A DNA stretch of 64,000 nucleotides. It comes from Blastococcus sp. TF02A-26 (lineage in GTDB: Bacteria; Actinomycetota; Actinomycetes; Mycobacteriales; Geodermatophilaceae). The stretch spans positions 1 through 64,000 of the forward strand of contig NZ_QOHG01000005.1 of NCBI RefSeq assembly GCF_003319125.1. The letters are read 5' to 3'. A program made the position numbers and the translations under genes. The notes under the pieces were generated by a model, which was not told the origin of the DNA, made no database searches, and saw only the letters and a list, made by a program, of their open reading frames with translations. Positions 9,180-19,056 of the stretch are shown piece after piece (the stretch's first letter is position 1; the number at the start of each line of letters is the position of its first letter).

Positions 9180-9515
9180 TCAGGCGCCGGGCAGCCCGAG
9201 CCCGCCGCCGAGGCCGCCCATGAGCGGACCCATCCGGTCGGCGGCCAGCTCGTTGGCGAGGCGACCGGCGTCGCGGACGGCGGCGACCACGAGGTCCTGC
9301 AGGGTCTCGATGTCGTCGGGGTCGACGGCGGCCGGGGAGATCGTGACCGCGGTCAGCTCGCCGCCGCCGGTCATCGTGGCGGTGACCAGGCCGCCACCGG
9401 CGGAACCGGTGACCTCCTCGCTGGTCAGCTCCGCCCGGGCGGCCATCACCTGCTGCTGCATCTGCTGGGCCTGCTGCATGAGCTGCTGCAGGTCGGGGGC
9501 GCCTCCGGGGAACAT
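9180..9515 (-). CDS. ybaB: YbaB/EbfC nucleoid-associated protein
   Basis: 111-residue YbaB/EbfC family DNA-binding protein. It has an N-terminal Gln-rich helix ('[14 protein letters not shown]') and the conserved core '[29 protein letters not shown]'-like region at 45-75. Homologues form dimers that bind DNA with little sequence preference. The C-terminus is Gly-rich. A TACGCT box at 9522-9527 sits six bases before the ATG, suggesting a leaderless transcript of its own inside the dnaX-ybaB-recR cluster. Confidence 0.95.
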   Translation of the reverse strand: MFPGGAPDLQQLMQQAQQMQQQVMAARAELTSEEVTGSAGGGLVTATMTGGGELTAVTISPAAVDPDDIETLQDLVVAAVRDAGRLANELAADRMGPLMGGLGGGLGLPGA

Positions 9516-9521
9516 GCCCCG

Positions 9522-9527
9522 AGCGTA
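9522..9527 (-). promoter_or_regulatory. -10 box of a leaderless ybaB promoter
   Basis: TACGCT on the minus strand fits the actinobacterial TANNNT -10 consensus and ends exactly six bases before the ybaB ATG. This is the spacing at which transcription starts on the start codon. The same geometry occurs at dnaX, tyrA and 12134. Confidence 0.5.
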
Positions 9528-9585
9528 GGCCCGACGTCAGGGACCCGCGGCGCGCGGAGCAGCCGACGCCTGGCGCGGCGACCCG

Positions 9586-11859
9586 CTATTCGTCGATGGG
9601 GCGGGCGCCGAGCTGGGCGCGCAGCAGCGACAGCGCCGCCTGCTCGGGGTCGACGACGGGCTCGGGCGGCCGGTCGCTGGTCGCCTCGGCGGCCCGCTCC
9701 GCCATGAGCTCCCGGGCCTCGGCGGCGTCGGCGGCCCGCTGCGCCTCGCGGGCGGCCTCGCGGTCCGGCCCCGGCGCGCCGCCCGGTGACCGGCCGGCAC
9801 CCTCGACGACCGCCTGCACCTTCCAGCGCACACCGAGCAGCTCCTGCAGCGCGGTGCGGACGATCTCCTGGTTCAGCTCGTCGCCGAGCATCTTGGCCAG
9901 GGCCGGCGAGGTCATCGCCAGGTGCAGCGTGCCGCCGGTCAGGTCGTGCACCTGCGCGGACTTCAGCAGGGCCTCGGTGGTGCGCTTGTGCTTGCGGACC
10001 ACGGCCAGCAGCTCCGGCCACACCCGCCGGACGTCGGCGGTGGTCAGGTCGCCGCCCGGCGCCTCGGCGGCCGGCTCGGGGTTGGCCGAGACCACGGGGG
10101 TCGGCTCCCCGCCGCGAGGCGCCGGCGCGGACTCCGCCGCGGCCCGGGGTGCGGCGCTCTCCCGGGGAGCGCCGACCCGTGCGGCCGCGGCGCGGGCGGC
10201 GGCGGGCTCGGCCGGGTGCGGCCAGTCCTCGTCGTCGGTGGGCTCCGGCGGCAGCGGGATGTCGGGCTCGTCGGTGGACACCCGCGGCTTCGGGGTCTCC
10301 CGCGCGGGTGCCGGCGGGGCGGGCTTCGCGGCCGCGGGCTTCGCGGCCGGGGCGCCGGACCCCGGCTTGGTCGTCTCCGGCCAGTCGTCGTCCGCCGCCG
10401 CGGGGGCTGACGGAGCCATGGCGGCCGGAGCTGCGCGCTCCTCGGCCGCCGGCTCCGCGGCCGCCGGCGACGGGGTGGGTGCCGGAGGCGCGGCGGGCGG
10501 AGTGGGTGCCTGGGGCGCGGCTGCGGCCGGGCCGGCGGTCGCCCGGGACGGCCGGACGTACTCCCGCCGTGGCGCGGAGGGCTGTTCCCGGGCCGGCTCC
10601 TCGGCGGCCGGGCGCGTCGGCGCCTCGCGGACCGGCGCCTCGCGGACCGGCGCCGGTGCCGCGGCGCCGTCCATCGGCCGGCCGGCGTGCTCCCCCGCGA
10701 TCGACATCCGGCGCTCGAGCCGCTCCAGGCGCTGGAGGGTGGCGGTCGCGGCGTCGTCCGTGCCGGGCAGCAGCATGCGCGCGCACACGAGCTCGAGGAG
10801 CAGTCGCGGCGCCGTCGTCCCGCGCATCTCGGTGAGGCCTGCGTGGACCGTGTCGGCCATCCGGGAGAGGGTCGCCGACCCCAGCGCCCGCGCCTGGGAG
10901 CTCATGAGGTCCAGCCGGTCGGGCGGGCAGTCGAGCAGCCCGTTGCCGCCGGCGTCGGGAACGGCGTCCAGCACGATCAGGTCGCGCAGCCGGTCGAGCA
11001 GGTCGGTGGCGAACCGGCGCGGGTCGTGCCCGGCCTCGACCACGCGGTCGACCGCCCGGAAGACCCCCGGCGCGTCGGAGGCGGCCAGCGCGTCGATGGT
11101 CTCGTCGAGCAGCGCGTCGTCGGTGACGCCGAGCAGCCCCACGGCCGACGCGTAGGTGACGCCCTCCGGCCCGGCACCGGCCAGCAGCTGGTCGAGGATC
11201 GACAGCGAGTCGCGCACCGAGCCGCCGCCGGCCCGGACGACGAGCGGGAAGACGGTCGGCTCGACCGTGACGCCCTCGGCCGCGCACGTCTTCTCCAGCA
11301 GGCCGCGCAGGGTGGACGGCGGCACCAGCCGGAACGGGTAGTGGTGGGTGCGCGAGCGGATGGTGGGGAGCACCTTGTCCGGCTCGGTGGTGGCGAAGAC
11401 GAAGACGAGGAACTCCGGCGGCTCCTCGACCACCTTGAGCAGGGCGTTGAAGCCCTGCGTGGTGACCATGTGCGCCTCGTCGACGATGTAGACCTTGTAG
11501 CGGCTGCTGACGGGGGCGAAGAAGGCCCGTTCGCGCAGGTCACGGGCGTCGTCCACACCGCCGTGGCTGGCCGCGTCGATCTCGATGACGTCCAGCGAGC
11601 CCGGGCCGTCGGGCGCCAGCGCGACGCAGGAGCCGCAAACCCCGCACGGGGTGGACGTGGGGCCCTGCTCGCAGTTGAGCGAGCGGGCGAGGATGCGCGC
11701 CGACGACGTCTTGCCGCAGCCGCGCGGGCCGCTGAACAGGTAGGCGTGGTTGATCCGGCCGCCGTCGATCGCGTTCACCAGCGGCGCGGTGACGTGCTCC
11801 TGCCCGACCACCTCGGCGAAGGTCGCCGGGCGGTACTTCCGGTAGAGCGCCAGAGCCAC
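9586..11859 (-). CDS. dnaX: DNA polymerase III subunit gamma/tau
   Basis: 757-residue clamp-loader ATPase. 'RKYRPATFAEVVGQEHV' opens the protein. Walker A is GPRGCGKTS (about 44-52). Four zinc cysteines are C63, C72, C75 and C78, and Walker B is VDEAH. The first 370 residues are the AAA+ and clamp-loader domains. A long Ala/Pro-rich linker (about 400-600) precedes a tau-like C-terminal domain. I saw no convincing slippery heptamer for a separate gamma form. Start is GTG at 11859, six bases after a -10 box. Confidence 0.97.
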   Translation of the reverse strand: MALALYRKYRPATFAEVVGQEHVTAPLVNAIDGGRINHAYLFSGPRGCGKTSSARILARSLNCEQGPTSTPCGVCGSCVALAPDGPGSLDVIEIDAASHGGVDDARDLRERAFFAPVSSRYKVYIVDEAHMVTTQGFNALLKVVEEPPEFLVFVFATTEPDKVLPTIRSRTHHYPFRLVPPSTLRGLLEKTCAAEGVTVEPTVFPLVVRAGGGSVRDSLSILDQLLAGAGPEGVTYASAVGLLGVTDDALLDETIDALAASDAPGVFRAVDRVVEAGHDPRRFATDLLDRLRDLIVLDAVPDAGGNGLLDCPPDRLDLMSSQARALGSATLSRMADTVHAGLTEMRGTTAPRLLLELVCARMLLPGTDDAATATLQRLERLERRMSIAGEHAGRPMDGAAAPAPVREAPVREAPTRPAAEEPAREQPSAPRREYVRPSRATAGPAAAAPQAPTPPAAPPAPTPSPAAAEPAAEERAAPAAMAPSAPAAADDDWPETTKPGSGAPAAKPAAAKPAPPAPARETPKPRVSTDEPDIPLPPEPTDDEDWPHPAEPAAARAAAARVGAPRESAAPRAAAESAPAPRGGEPTPVVSANPEPAAEAPGGDLTTADVRRVWPELLAVVRKHKRTTEALLKSAQVHDLTGGTLHLAMTSPALAKMLGDELNQEIVRTALQELLGVRWKVQAVVEGAGRSPGGAPGPDREAAREAQRAADAAEARELMAERAAEATSDRPPEPVVDPEQAALSLLRAQLGARPIDE

Positions 11860-11865
11860 GGAGGC

Positions 11866-11871
11866 AGGTTA
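11866..11871 (-). promoter_or_regulatory. -10 box of a leaderless dnaX promoter
   Basis: TAACCT on the minus strand, then six bases, then the GTG start of dnaX. There is no ribosome-binding site in between, which supports leaderless initiation. Confidence 0.55.
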
Positions 11872-11997
11872 CGTGCCGGGGGTGACGGCTCAGGACGGCT
11901 GCGCCCGCGCCGTCCAGATCGGCGATCTCGTCACCATCAGCGGCTGATCCCGCCGACATCGCCGATCTCGGCGAGGAGGGCCGCCGGAGGACGAAAG

Positions 11998-12084
11998 GGA
12001 CCCCCCGCGCACCCGCCAGAGCCCGCTTATCCTTGCTGCCTTCCGGCCCTGGGGAGGTTCACAGGGTGACGCCACGCGAGGGGT
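11998..12084 (-). ncRNA. ffs: 4.5S signal recognition particle RNA (bacterial small type)
   Basis: The minus strand carries the conserved SRP tip GGCCGGAAGGCAGCA (12026-12040 region), with the flanking internal loop and GTGAACC/GGCGGGTGCG arms. The closing stem GACCCCTCGCG (from 12084 inward) pairs with CGCGGGGGGTC (ending near 11999). The RNA binds Ffh and guides membrane proteins to the translocon. The 5' end is set by the stem and by a -10 box seven bases upstream. The 3' end is approximate (CCCTTTC follows). Between dnaX and SRP RNA (11872-11997) I see only a small ATCGGCGAT/ATCGCCGAT inverted repeat. Confidence 0.9.
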
Positions 12085-12091
12085 CGTGGAC

Positions 12092-12097
12092 CACTGT
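12092..12097 (-). promoter_or_regulatory. -10 box of the SRP RNA gene
   Basis: TACAGT on the minus strand, seven bases upstream of the deduced RNA 5' end at 12084. No clear -35 box is visible in the GC-rich upstream stretch. Confidence 0.5.
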
Positions 12098-12133
12098 AGT
12101 GGAGAGCGGCCGGGCTCCGGCGACGCCGTCCCC

Positions 12134-12190
12134 TAGGCTCGCGGCATGACGCCCCGGCGCGCCCTCGCGCTGCCCCCGCCGCGCTCCTGA
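12134..12190 (+). other. putative leaderless 14-codon leader ORF upstream of the EamA gene
   Basis: A -10 box TAGGCT (12134-12139) is followed after six bases by an ATG at 12146 that opens a 14-codon frame (MTPRRALALPPPRS, stop 12188-12190). The EamA start lies about 105 bases further on, so this would be an upstream ORF in its 5' leader. The PPP run could slow ribosomes. Only promoter geometry supports it, so it may be a coincidence. Confidence 0.3.
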
Positions 12191-12295
12191 CCCGGAGCGC
12201 CGCGCGCCCCTGACACCCGCCGGGCCACGCCCGCGGGTGCACCGCCCCGCGCTCCGGACCGCCGTCCCGTCGATCCGGATCCGCTCAGGAGCGTC

Positions 12296-13222
12296 ATGTC
12301 CACCCCCACCCTCGCCGCGACGTCGCGTCGCGGTTTCCTCTTCGTCGTCCTCGCCGCGCTGTGCTGGGGCACCTCGGGCCTCAGCGGCCAGGTCGTCGCC
12401 GACCGCAGCGACCTCTCCGCCCTCGACATCGCCTGGTACCGGCTGGCCATCGGGGCCGTCGTGCTGCTGGCCGCCTGGGGGGTCACCTCCCGGCGGCGGA
12501 CCGGCCGGGTGGTCGTCGGCCGCCCGGTGGCCGCCCGTCTGCTGCTCGTCGGCGCCGGGCTGGCCGGCTACCAGCTGGCCTACTTCAGCGCGGTCGACCG
12601 TGCCGGGGTCAGCATCGCGACGCTGGTCGCGCTCGGCCTGGCCCCGCTGCTCATCGCCCTCGGTGCGGCGCTGCTCGGGCACGGCCGGCCCAGCGCCGCC
12701 ACGCTGACCGCGCTCGTCGTCGCCCTCGCCGGTCTCACGCTGTTGGTCGGGGTGTCCGCCGGTGACGGCGGGACGGCGGTGCTGCTCGGCACGCTGCTCG
12801 CCTCGGGCTCGGCCCTCGGGTACGCCGTCGTCACGCTGGCCGGTGGCGGCGTCCCGGCCGGGGTGCCGGTCACGCTGGTCGGGTTCGGCGGCGGTGCGCT
12901 GCTGCTCACCCCGGCCGTGCTCGCCGCCGGCCTCTCGGTGCCCACCGACCCGACGGCGCTGGCGGTGCTGCTCTACCTGGGGCTCGTGCCGAGCGCGCTC
13001 GCCTACGGGCTGTTCTTCACCGGCGTGCGCACGGTGCCCGGCCCGGTGGCGTCGATCGTGACGCTGCTCGAGCCGCTCACGGCCACCGTGCTGGCGACGG
13101 CGTTCCTCGACGAGCGGCTCGCGCCCGCCGCGGTCGCCGGCGGGCTGCTGCTGCTCGCCGCCGTCGCGGGCCTCTACCTGCGCGAGCTCGGCCGCGCGCC
13201 GGAGGTCGAGGGCGGGCTCTGA
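12296..13222 (+). CDS. EamA/DMT-family transporter (RhaT-like exporter)
   Basis: 308 residues with ten hydrophobic segments arranged as two five-helix EamA repeats. Motifs include 'CWGTSGLSGQVV' in helix 1 and 'GLVPSALAYGLFFTGVRTVPGPVASIVTLLEP' in repeat 2. The family moves amino acids, nucleosides or other small metabolites, usually outward. Substrate cannot be inferred. AGGAG lies 5-7 bases before the ATG. It is a single-gene unit closed by a strong hairpin, with a possible short leader ORF upstream. Confidence 0.88.
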   Translation: MSTPTLAATSRRGFLFVVLAALCWGTSGLSGQVVADRSDLSALDIAWYRLAIGAVVLLAAWGVTSRRRTGRVVVGRPVAARLLLVGAGLAGYQLAYFSAVDRAGVSIATLVALGLAPLLIALGAALLGHGRPSAATLTALVVALAGLTLLVGVSAGDGGTAVLLGTLLASGSALGYAVVTLAGGGVPAGVPVTLVGFGGGALLLTPAVLAAGLSVPTDPTALAVLLYLGLVPSALAYGLFFTGVRTVPGPVASIVTLLEPLTATVLATAFLDERLAPAAVAGGLLLLAAVAGLYLRELGRAPEVEGGL

Positions 13223-13227
13223 ACGCA

Positions 13228-13261
13228 GCAGGGCCCCCGGCGCTCGCCGGGGGCCCTGCTC
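13228..13261 (+). terminator. terminator hairpin after the EamA gene
   Basis: AGCAGGGCCCCCGGCG and its complement CGCCGGGGGCCCTGCT surround a tiny loop, six bases after the stop codon. It also shields the convergent tRNA-Ser gene from readthrough. Confidence 0.8.
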
Positions 13262-13268
13262 TCACGTG

Positions 13269-13353
13269 CGGAGGATGGGAGATTCGAACTCCCGAGGGGT
13301 TGCCCCCAACCCGCTTTCCAAGCGAGCGCCATAGGCCACTAGGCGAATCCTCC
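13269..13353 (-). tRNA. tRNA-Ser (anticodon GGA)
   Basis: A class II tRNA on the minus strand. Acceptor stem GGAGGAT/ATCCTCC, anticodon arm CGCTTGGAAAGCG with anticodon GGA, a long variable arm of the serine type, and a TTCGAAT T-loop. The CCA end is not encoded. Confidence 0.95.
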
Positions 13354-13389
13354 CGTGCGGGCCCAGACTACCGGGCGCCACCGCGACGG

Positions 13390-15378
13390 TCAGCCGCGGC
13401 TCTCCACCACCAGCACCTGGTCGGCCGGACCGAGCGCGAGCACCGCGCTCTTCGCCGGGTTGAGGTGCACCGTGCCGCTGGCGGCGTCCCGGTAGCCGAG
13501 CACCGACTCGTCGCGGGCCGCCCCGGCGGCGACCAGGGCGCCGTAGGGCACCGGCTCGTGCCCGGCGTAGCGCAGCGCCGGGCGGAAGGACAGCCGCGCC
13601 CCCTCGGGGGAGAACAGCTCGAGGAAGACCTGCGCGAGCTCGGTGCGCTCCGACAGCTGGGCGAGCATGAGGCTGGTCACCTCGTCGCTGACGATCCAGT
13701 CGTCGACCCCGCCGGCCTGGGCCAGCTCGACGTCGTCGCGGTCGAGCACCTCGGCGACGATCCGGACGCCGCCCTCGCGACCGGCCGGCCAGGCGCGGCG
13801 CAGCGCCAGCAGGGTGAGCAGCGTGCGGGCGTCGCTGTCGGCGGCGTCCCCGGCGTCCCGGTAGCTGAGCACGATGCCCTGGTCGTAGCGCTCCGCGGCC
13901 ACGAGATCGGCCAGCTCGTCGGGCCCCGCGCTGGTCGTGTGCACGACCAGTTCGGTGTTCTCCAGGCCGGGCACGCGGACGTCGAGCGGGTCGACCAGCG
14001 CCGGGTCGACCACGACCTCCATCACCGTGCCGGCCCGGGCGAACTGGTCGATCTCGCGCACGACCTTGGGCCCGAGCACGCTCCAGCCGACGACGAGCAG
14101 CCGCTGCGGCGCGGGCGGTTCGTCGGCGGCGATCGCCGGCACGGGCAGCGCGTGCGGGACGACGCCGGTGCTGAGGAACGTCGAGTCGTCCTCGGCGACC
14201 GCGAGCACCTCGTCGCCCTGGGCCAGCACCGTGGTGCCCGGCGGGTTGACCAGCAGGGTGCCGTCGGCGCGGGCGATGCCGAGCACCGCGCAGCGCTCGA
14301 ACGCCGTCAGCACCTCGGCGTAGGTGCGACCGGTCAGCTCCGGGAAGGAGCCGAAGTAGATCTCGTCCCCGTCGAAGTCGAGCAGGTCGCGCAGCACCTG
14401 GGACAGGCCGCTCTGCCGGCAGGACTGGGCGGTGATCTCGGCGATCACGTGGTCGGAGTTGACGGTGACGACGCGGCCGTCGGTGAGCGTCTGCAGGCTC
14501 GCGGCGTACAGCGGGTCGGAGATCTCGGCCACCACGCGCGGCCCGCTGAAGTCCGGGTCGAGCGTCTTGATGGCGAGGACGGCCTTGATCGCGTCGGCGT
14601 CCCCCGCGCCGGCGCCCATGACGACCACCGAGCGGGCGCCGAGCAGGTTCACCATCCGCAGGTCGGCGGCCTTCGCCGGGGACCCGGAGCGGCAGACCAC
14701 CCGGGTGCTGCCGGTCTCGGGGACGGCGGCGGCCAGCGCGTCCTCCATGACGGTCTTGTCCTCCGCGCCGAGGACGACGACGGCGGCGTCCCTCTCGCTG
14801 GCGTTGGCGACCACCAGCTCGGAGATGATCGCGGCGATGCGCGGCGACCAGCCCAGCACCACGGTGTGCCCGCTCTCCAGCACGTCGCTGCGGCCCTTGC
14901 GCAGCCCCTCGATCCGCTGGTCGACGGCGTTGGCGATCAGGCCGATGAGGCTGCCGGCGATGAAGATGCCGGCCAGCGTGACGACGAAGGACAGCAGCCG
15001 CATCGGCCAGCTGGAGTCGCCGGCGAAGGTGCCGGCGTCGACCACCCGCAGCATCGCCTGCCAGATGCCCTCGGCCGGGTTGGACACCGGACCCTCGCCG
15101 TTGACGCCGTCCAGCCGGAAGGCCCAGAACGCCAGTCCGGCCAGCACGAAGATCGCCAGCGTCACCAGCGCCAGCCAGCCAATGACGACCGCCGGGCCCC
15201 GGGCCAGCGCGTTGTCGAACCGGTAGCGCAGCCGCTGGCCCAGCGTGGGCCGCATCGTCGGCCGGGGACGGCGGGCACCCGGCGGCAGCGGCGCGGGGGC
15301 ACTGCTCATGCGGCTGCGGCGGCTGACCGCCTTGCCCGGGCGGGCGGGCCGCGACGTGGCGGTCGTGATCTCGGGCAT
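13390..15378 (-). CDS. CASTOR/POLLUX-type ion channel with RCK/NAD-binding domains
   Basis: 662 residues. After a basic N-terminus, two to three membrane helices (about 75-100 and 140-165) flank a pore segment reading 'MLRVVDAGTFAGD'. The soluble part contains a Rossmann fold ('HTVVLGWSPRIAAIISELV', about 185-203), then a second RCK-like half ('RLLVVGWSVLGPKVV'). This is the layout of CASTOR/POLLUX (DMI1) channels, which conduct K+ or Ca2+ in plants. Bacterial members are poorly characterised. Start ATG 15378 has GGAG upstream; longer starts lack one. Confidence 0.85.
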   Translation of the reverse strand: MPEITTATSRPARPGKAVSRRSRMSSAPAPLPPGARRPRPTMRPTLGQRLRYRFDNALARGPAVVIGWLALVTLAIFVLAGLAFWAFRLDGVNGEGPVSNPAEGIWQAMLRVVDAGTFAGDSSWPMRLLSFVVTLAGIFIAGSLIGLIANAVDQRIEGLRKGRSDVLESGHTVVLGWSPRIAAIISELVVANASERDAAVVVLGAEDKTVMEDALAAAVPETGSTRVVCRSGSPAKAADLRMVNLLGARSVVVMGAGAGDADAIKAVLAIKTLDPDFSGPRVVAEISDPLYAASLQTLTDGRVVTVNSDHVIAEITAQSCRQSGLSQVLRDLLDFDGDEIYFGSFPELTGRTYAEVLTAFERCAVLGIARADGTLLVNPPGTTVLAQGDEVLAVAEDDSTFLSTGVVPHALPVPAIAADEPPAPQRLLVVGWSVLGPKVVREIDQFARAGTVMEVVVDPALVDPLDVRVPGLENTELVVHTTSAGPDELADLVAAERYDQGIVLSYRDAGDAADSDARTLLTLLALRRAWPAGREGGVRIVAEVLDRDDVELAQAGGVDDWIVSDEVTSLMLAQLSERTELAQVFLELFSPEGARLSFRPALRYAGHEPVPYGALVAAGAARDESVLGYRDAASGTVHLNPAKSAVLALGPADQVLVVESRG

Positions 15379-15575
15379 GGGAGGCTCCTCGCTGCGAACC
15401 CGGCCGTCCGCAGCTCGGCGGTCGGGCGTCGGCGCACCGTAGCCCTCCGGACGCCTGAGCTGGGGCGTCGTCGTCACGGCTGGGACGGCGGTTGGACGAC
15501 GGACGCGTGGGAATGGAGAACCGGTCGGGCCGCAGCGGACCGGCCGGAGGAGCCGGAGAACGGGAGGCGGTCGGG

Positions 15576-15920
15576 ATGAGCGCAGCAGAGCCACGGCCGG
15601 AGGTCGTCGACGCCATCGTCGCGGTGCTCAAGGGCGCCGACCCGGAGGGCCTGCCGCCCGGTGCCACGCCGGAGGAGAAGCAGGCCGCCAAGGACCGCTA
15701 CCTCACCGAGTTCGCCGCGGAGCGCATGCACCGCGACCGGCAGACCCAGGCGTGGGAGCTGCTGCTGACCCGCAGCTACGACGAGCCGCCCACCTGGCGG
15801 ACGCTCTTCGACGACCTCTCCCCCGACGCCGCGGAGGAACTGGGCGAGCTGTACGACGCCCTGCCGGCCGGCGCCCAGGAGGAGTACGCCCGCCGCTTCG
15901 GCGCGCCCAGCACCGTCTGA
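15576..15920 (+). CDS. hypothetical acidic helical protein
   Basis: 114 residues from ATG 15576, preceded by GGGAGG. The sequence is charged and helical ('EEKQAAKDRYLTEFAAERMHRDRQTQAWELLLTRSY', then 'DLSPDAAEELGELYDALPAGAQEEY'). No signal peptide, membrane helix or known motif is visible, and I do not recognise the family. It diverges from the channel gene and lies 40 bases before the kinase gene, so it may be cotranscribed with it. An upstream in-frame ATG at 15513 is possible. Confidence 0.6.
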   Translation: MSAAEPRPEVVDAIVAVLKGADPEGLPPGATPEEKQAAKDRYLTEFAAERMHRDRQTQAWELLLTRSYDEPPTWRTLFDDLSPDAAEELGELYDALPAGAQEEYARRFGAPSTV

Positions 15921-15960
15921 GCGGCGTGCGGCTCGGGGTTCGGCGCGGCGGGGAGCACCC

Positions 15961-17670
<1,710 letters not shown>

Positions 17671-17685
17671 GCGCTCCTCCGGTAC

Positions 17686-17738
17686 GACGACGGCGGCGCC
17701 GGCCCGGGACACGGTCCCGGACGGACGCCGCCGTCGGT
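17686..17738 (+). terminator. terminator hairpin after the kinase gene
   Basis: Outer stem CGACGGCGGCG/CGCCGCCGTCG and inner stem CCGGGAC/GTCCCGG form a long two-part hairpin 15 bases after the kinase stop. It sits at the 3' side of the convergent tRNA-Ser gene. Confidence 0.7.
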
Positions 17739-17742
17739 GTGC

Positions 17743-17830
17743 TGGCGGTGGCGGTGGGATTTGAACCCACGGAGGCTTGCACCTCACCCGCTTTCGAGGC
17801 GGGACCCTTCGGCCGCTCGGACACGCCACC
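17743..17830 (-). tRNA. tRNA-Ser (anticodon CGA), CCA encoded
   Basis: Class II tRNA on the minus strand. Acceptor GGTGGCG/CGCCACC, anticodon loop CTCGAAA giving CGA, extended variable arm, and T-loop TTCAAAT. Discriminator G is followed by an encoded CCA (17743-17745), unlike the tRNA-Ser(GGA) at 13269. Confidence 0.95.
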
Positions 17831-17840
17831 GCCGGAGAGA

Positions 17841-18296
17841 CTACAGGCTCCGCCGGGCGCGGAAGAACGCGCGTAGCAGCGTGGCGGACTCCTCGGCCCG
17901 GATCCCGCCGGTGACCAGCGGGCGGTGGTTCAGCCGCCGGTCCCGGAGCACGTCCCAGAGCGAGCCGGCCGCGCCCGCCTTGGGGTCGTCGGCGCCGTAG
18001 ACGACGTGCGCCACGCGGGACAGGACGCTCGCGCCGGCGCACATCGTGCAGGGCTCCAGCGTGACCACGAGGGTCGCGCCGGTCAGCCGCCAGCCGTCCC
18101 CGACGACCGGCGCCGCCGCGCGCAGCGCCAGCACCTCGGCGTGCGCGGTCGGGTCACCGCGCTTCTCCCGCTCGTTGGCCGCCTCGGCGAGGACGGTCCC
18201 GTCCGCTCCGAGGACGACGGCGCCGATCGGGGTGTCGCCCCACTCCTCCGCCGCGGCGGCCAGCTCCAGGGCCCGGCCCATCGCCGCCTCGAGCAC
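17841..18296 (-). CDS. tadA: tRNA-specific adenosine deaminase TadA
   Basis: About 151 residues of the CDA/tRNA-A34 deaminase fold. The zinc/catalytic motif HAEV lies near residue 52, and PCTMCAG near 82 supplies the two cysteine ligands. The family converts A34 to inosine in tRNA-Arg(ACG). GTG 18296 was chosen because an earlier GTG at 18326 would lie in the upstream hairpin. ATG 18281 is also possible. It lies 10 bases from tRNA-Ser and is linked to the TadA-associated gene two genes upstream. Confidence 0.9.
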   Translation of the reverse strand: MLEAAMGRALELAAAAEEWGDTPIGAVVLGADGTVLAEAANEREKRGDPTAHAEVLALRAAAPVVGDGWRLTGATLVVTLEPCTMCAGASVLSRVAHVVYGADDPKAGAAGSLWDVLRDRRLNHRPLVTGGIRAEESATLLRAFFRARRSL

Positions 18297-18328
18297 GGGA
18301 CCGGCGAGCGGTCCGGCGCCGGTCACCG

Positions 18329-18398
18329 GGTGTCCCCGCGCCCGCTCGGGCTCTGCTCCACATCGGGAGCACAGCCCGAGCGTGCGGGGAGGGACACC
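18329..18398 (-). terminator. long imperfect hairpin after the HAD gene
   Basis: GGTGTCCC (18329-) pairs with GGGACACC (18391-18398). An inner stem pairs CTCGGGCTcTGCTCC with GGAGCACAGCCCGAG, with one mismatch. It begins right after the stop codon of the HAD gene on the minus strand and shares the CGAGCGTGCG word with the post-stop hairpins at 31432 and 52724. Confidence 0.6.
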
Positions 18399-18399
18399 G

Positions 18400-19056
18400 T
18401 CACCGGCCCGCGCCGGCGAGGTCCAGGCCGACGAGGTCCGAGAGCTCGGCGAGCGCCACGGCCGGGTCGACCACCTTGATGGTGTGCATGCCCAGCGCAC
18501 GGGCCGGCTTGAGGTTGATGCCCAGGTCGTCGAGGTAGGCGCAGTCCGACGCGGTCACCGGGCGTCGCACGGCCTCCGACAGCCGCTGCAGCGCCCGCTC
18601 GTAGATCTCCGGCTCCGGCTTGCGCACGCCCTCCACCGAGGACTCGACCACGGCGTCGAACACTCCCAGCAGGTCCCCGAGCCGCCCGGTCCGCTCCATC
18701 GGCGCCACGTTGTTCGACAGCAGCGCCAGGGGCACGCCGGCCTCCCGCAGCGCGGCGACGGCGGCCAGCATCGCCGGCCGCAGCTCCCCGGCCAGGGCGG
18801 CGAGCACGCGCCGGGCGTCCACGCGGTGACCGGCGGCCAGCGCCTCGGCCTCGAACGCGGCGCAGAAACCGGCCGTGTCGAGCTCTCCCCGCTCGTACCG
18901 GGCCCAGGCGTTCGCGTCCGGATCGGTGCTGTTGAGCCGGCGGATCAACCCGTCGGGCAGGCCGGCCTCCGCCTCGTAGGCGGCGAACGCGGTCATCGGG
19001 CTCTCCGTGATCACCCCGCCGAGGTCGAACACCACCGCCGAGACCGTCGCGCTCAC
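18400..19056 (-). CDS. HAD-family hydrolase
   Basis: 218 residues. Motif I is VVFDLGGVI (about 8-16), which carries the nucleophilic Asp but has Gly at the usual second-Asp position (DLGGV). Motif II is LLSNN, then KPEPEIYE (motif III Lys), and the motif IV region is 'YLDDLGINLKPARALGMHTI'. This matches the epoxide-hydrolase-like/YihX branch of HAD sugar-phosphate or nucleotide phosphatases. The substrate is unknown. GTG start overlaps the upstream gene's stop by GTGA, so it is coupled to the TadA-associated gene. Confidence 0.85.
   Translation of the reverse strand: MSATVSAVVFDLGGVITESPMTAFAAYEAEAGLPDGLIRRLNSTDPDANAWARYERGELDTAGFCAAFEAEALAAGHRVDARRVLAALAGELRPAMLAAVAALREAGVPLALLSNNVAPMERTGRLGDLLGVFDAVVESSVEGVRKPEPEIYERALQRLSEAVRRPVTASDCAYLDDLGINLKPARALGMHTIKVVDPAVALAELSDLVGLDLAGAGR

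Noticed and set aside
9586-11859. Programmed frameshift making a gamma form of DnaX
   Set aside because: I did not find a convincing slippery heptamer followed by a stop and hairpin within the gene.
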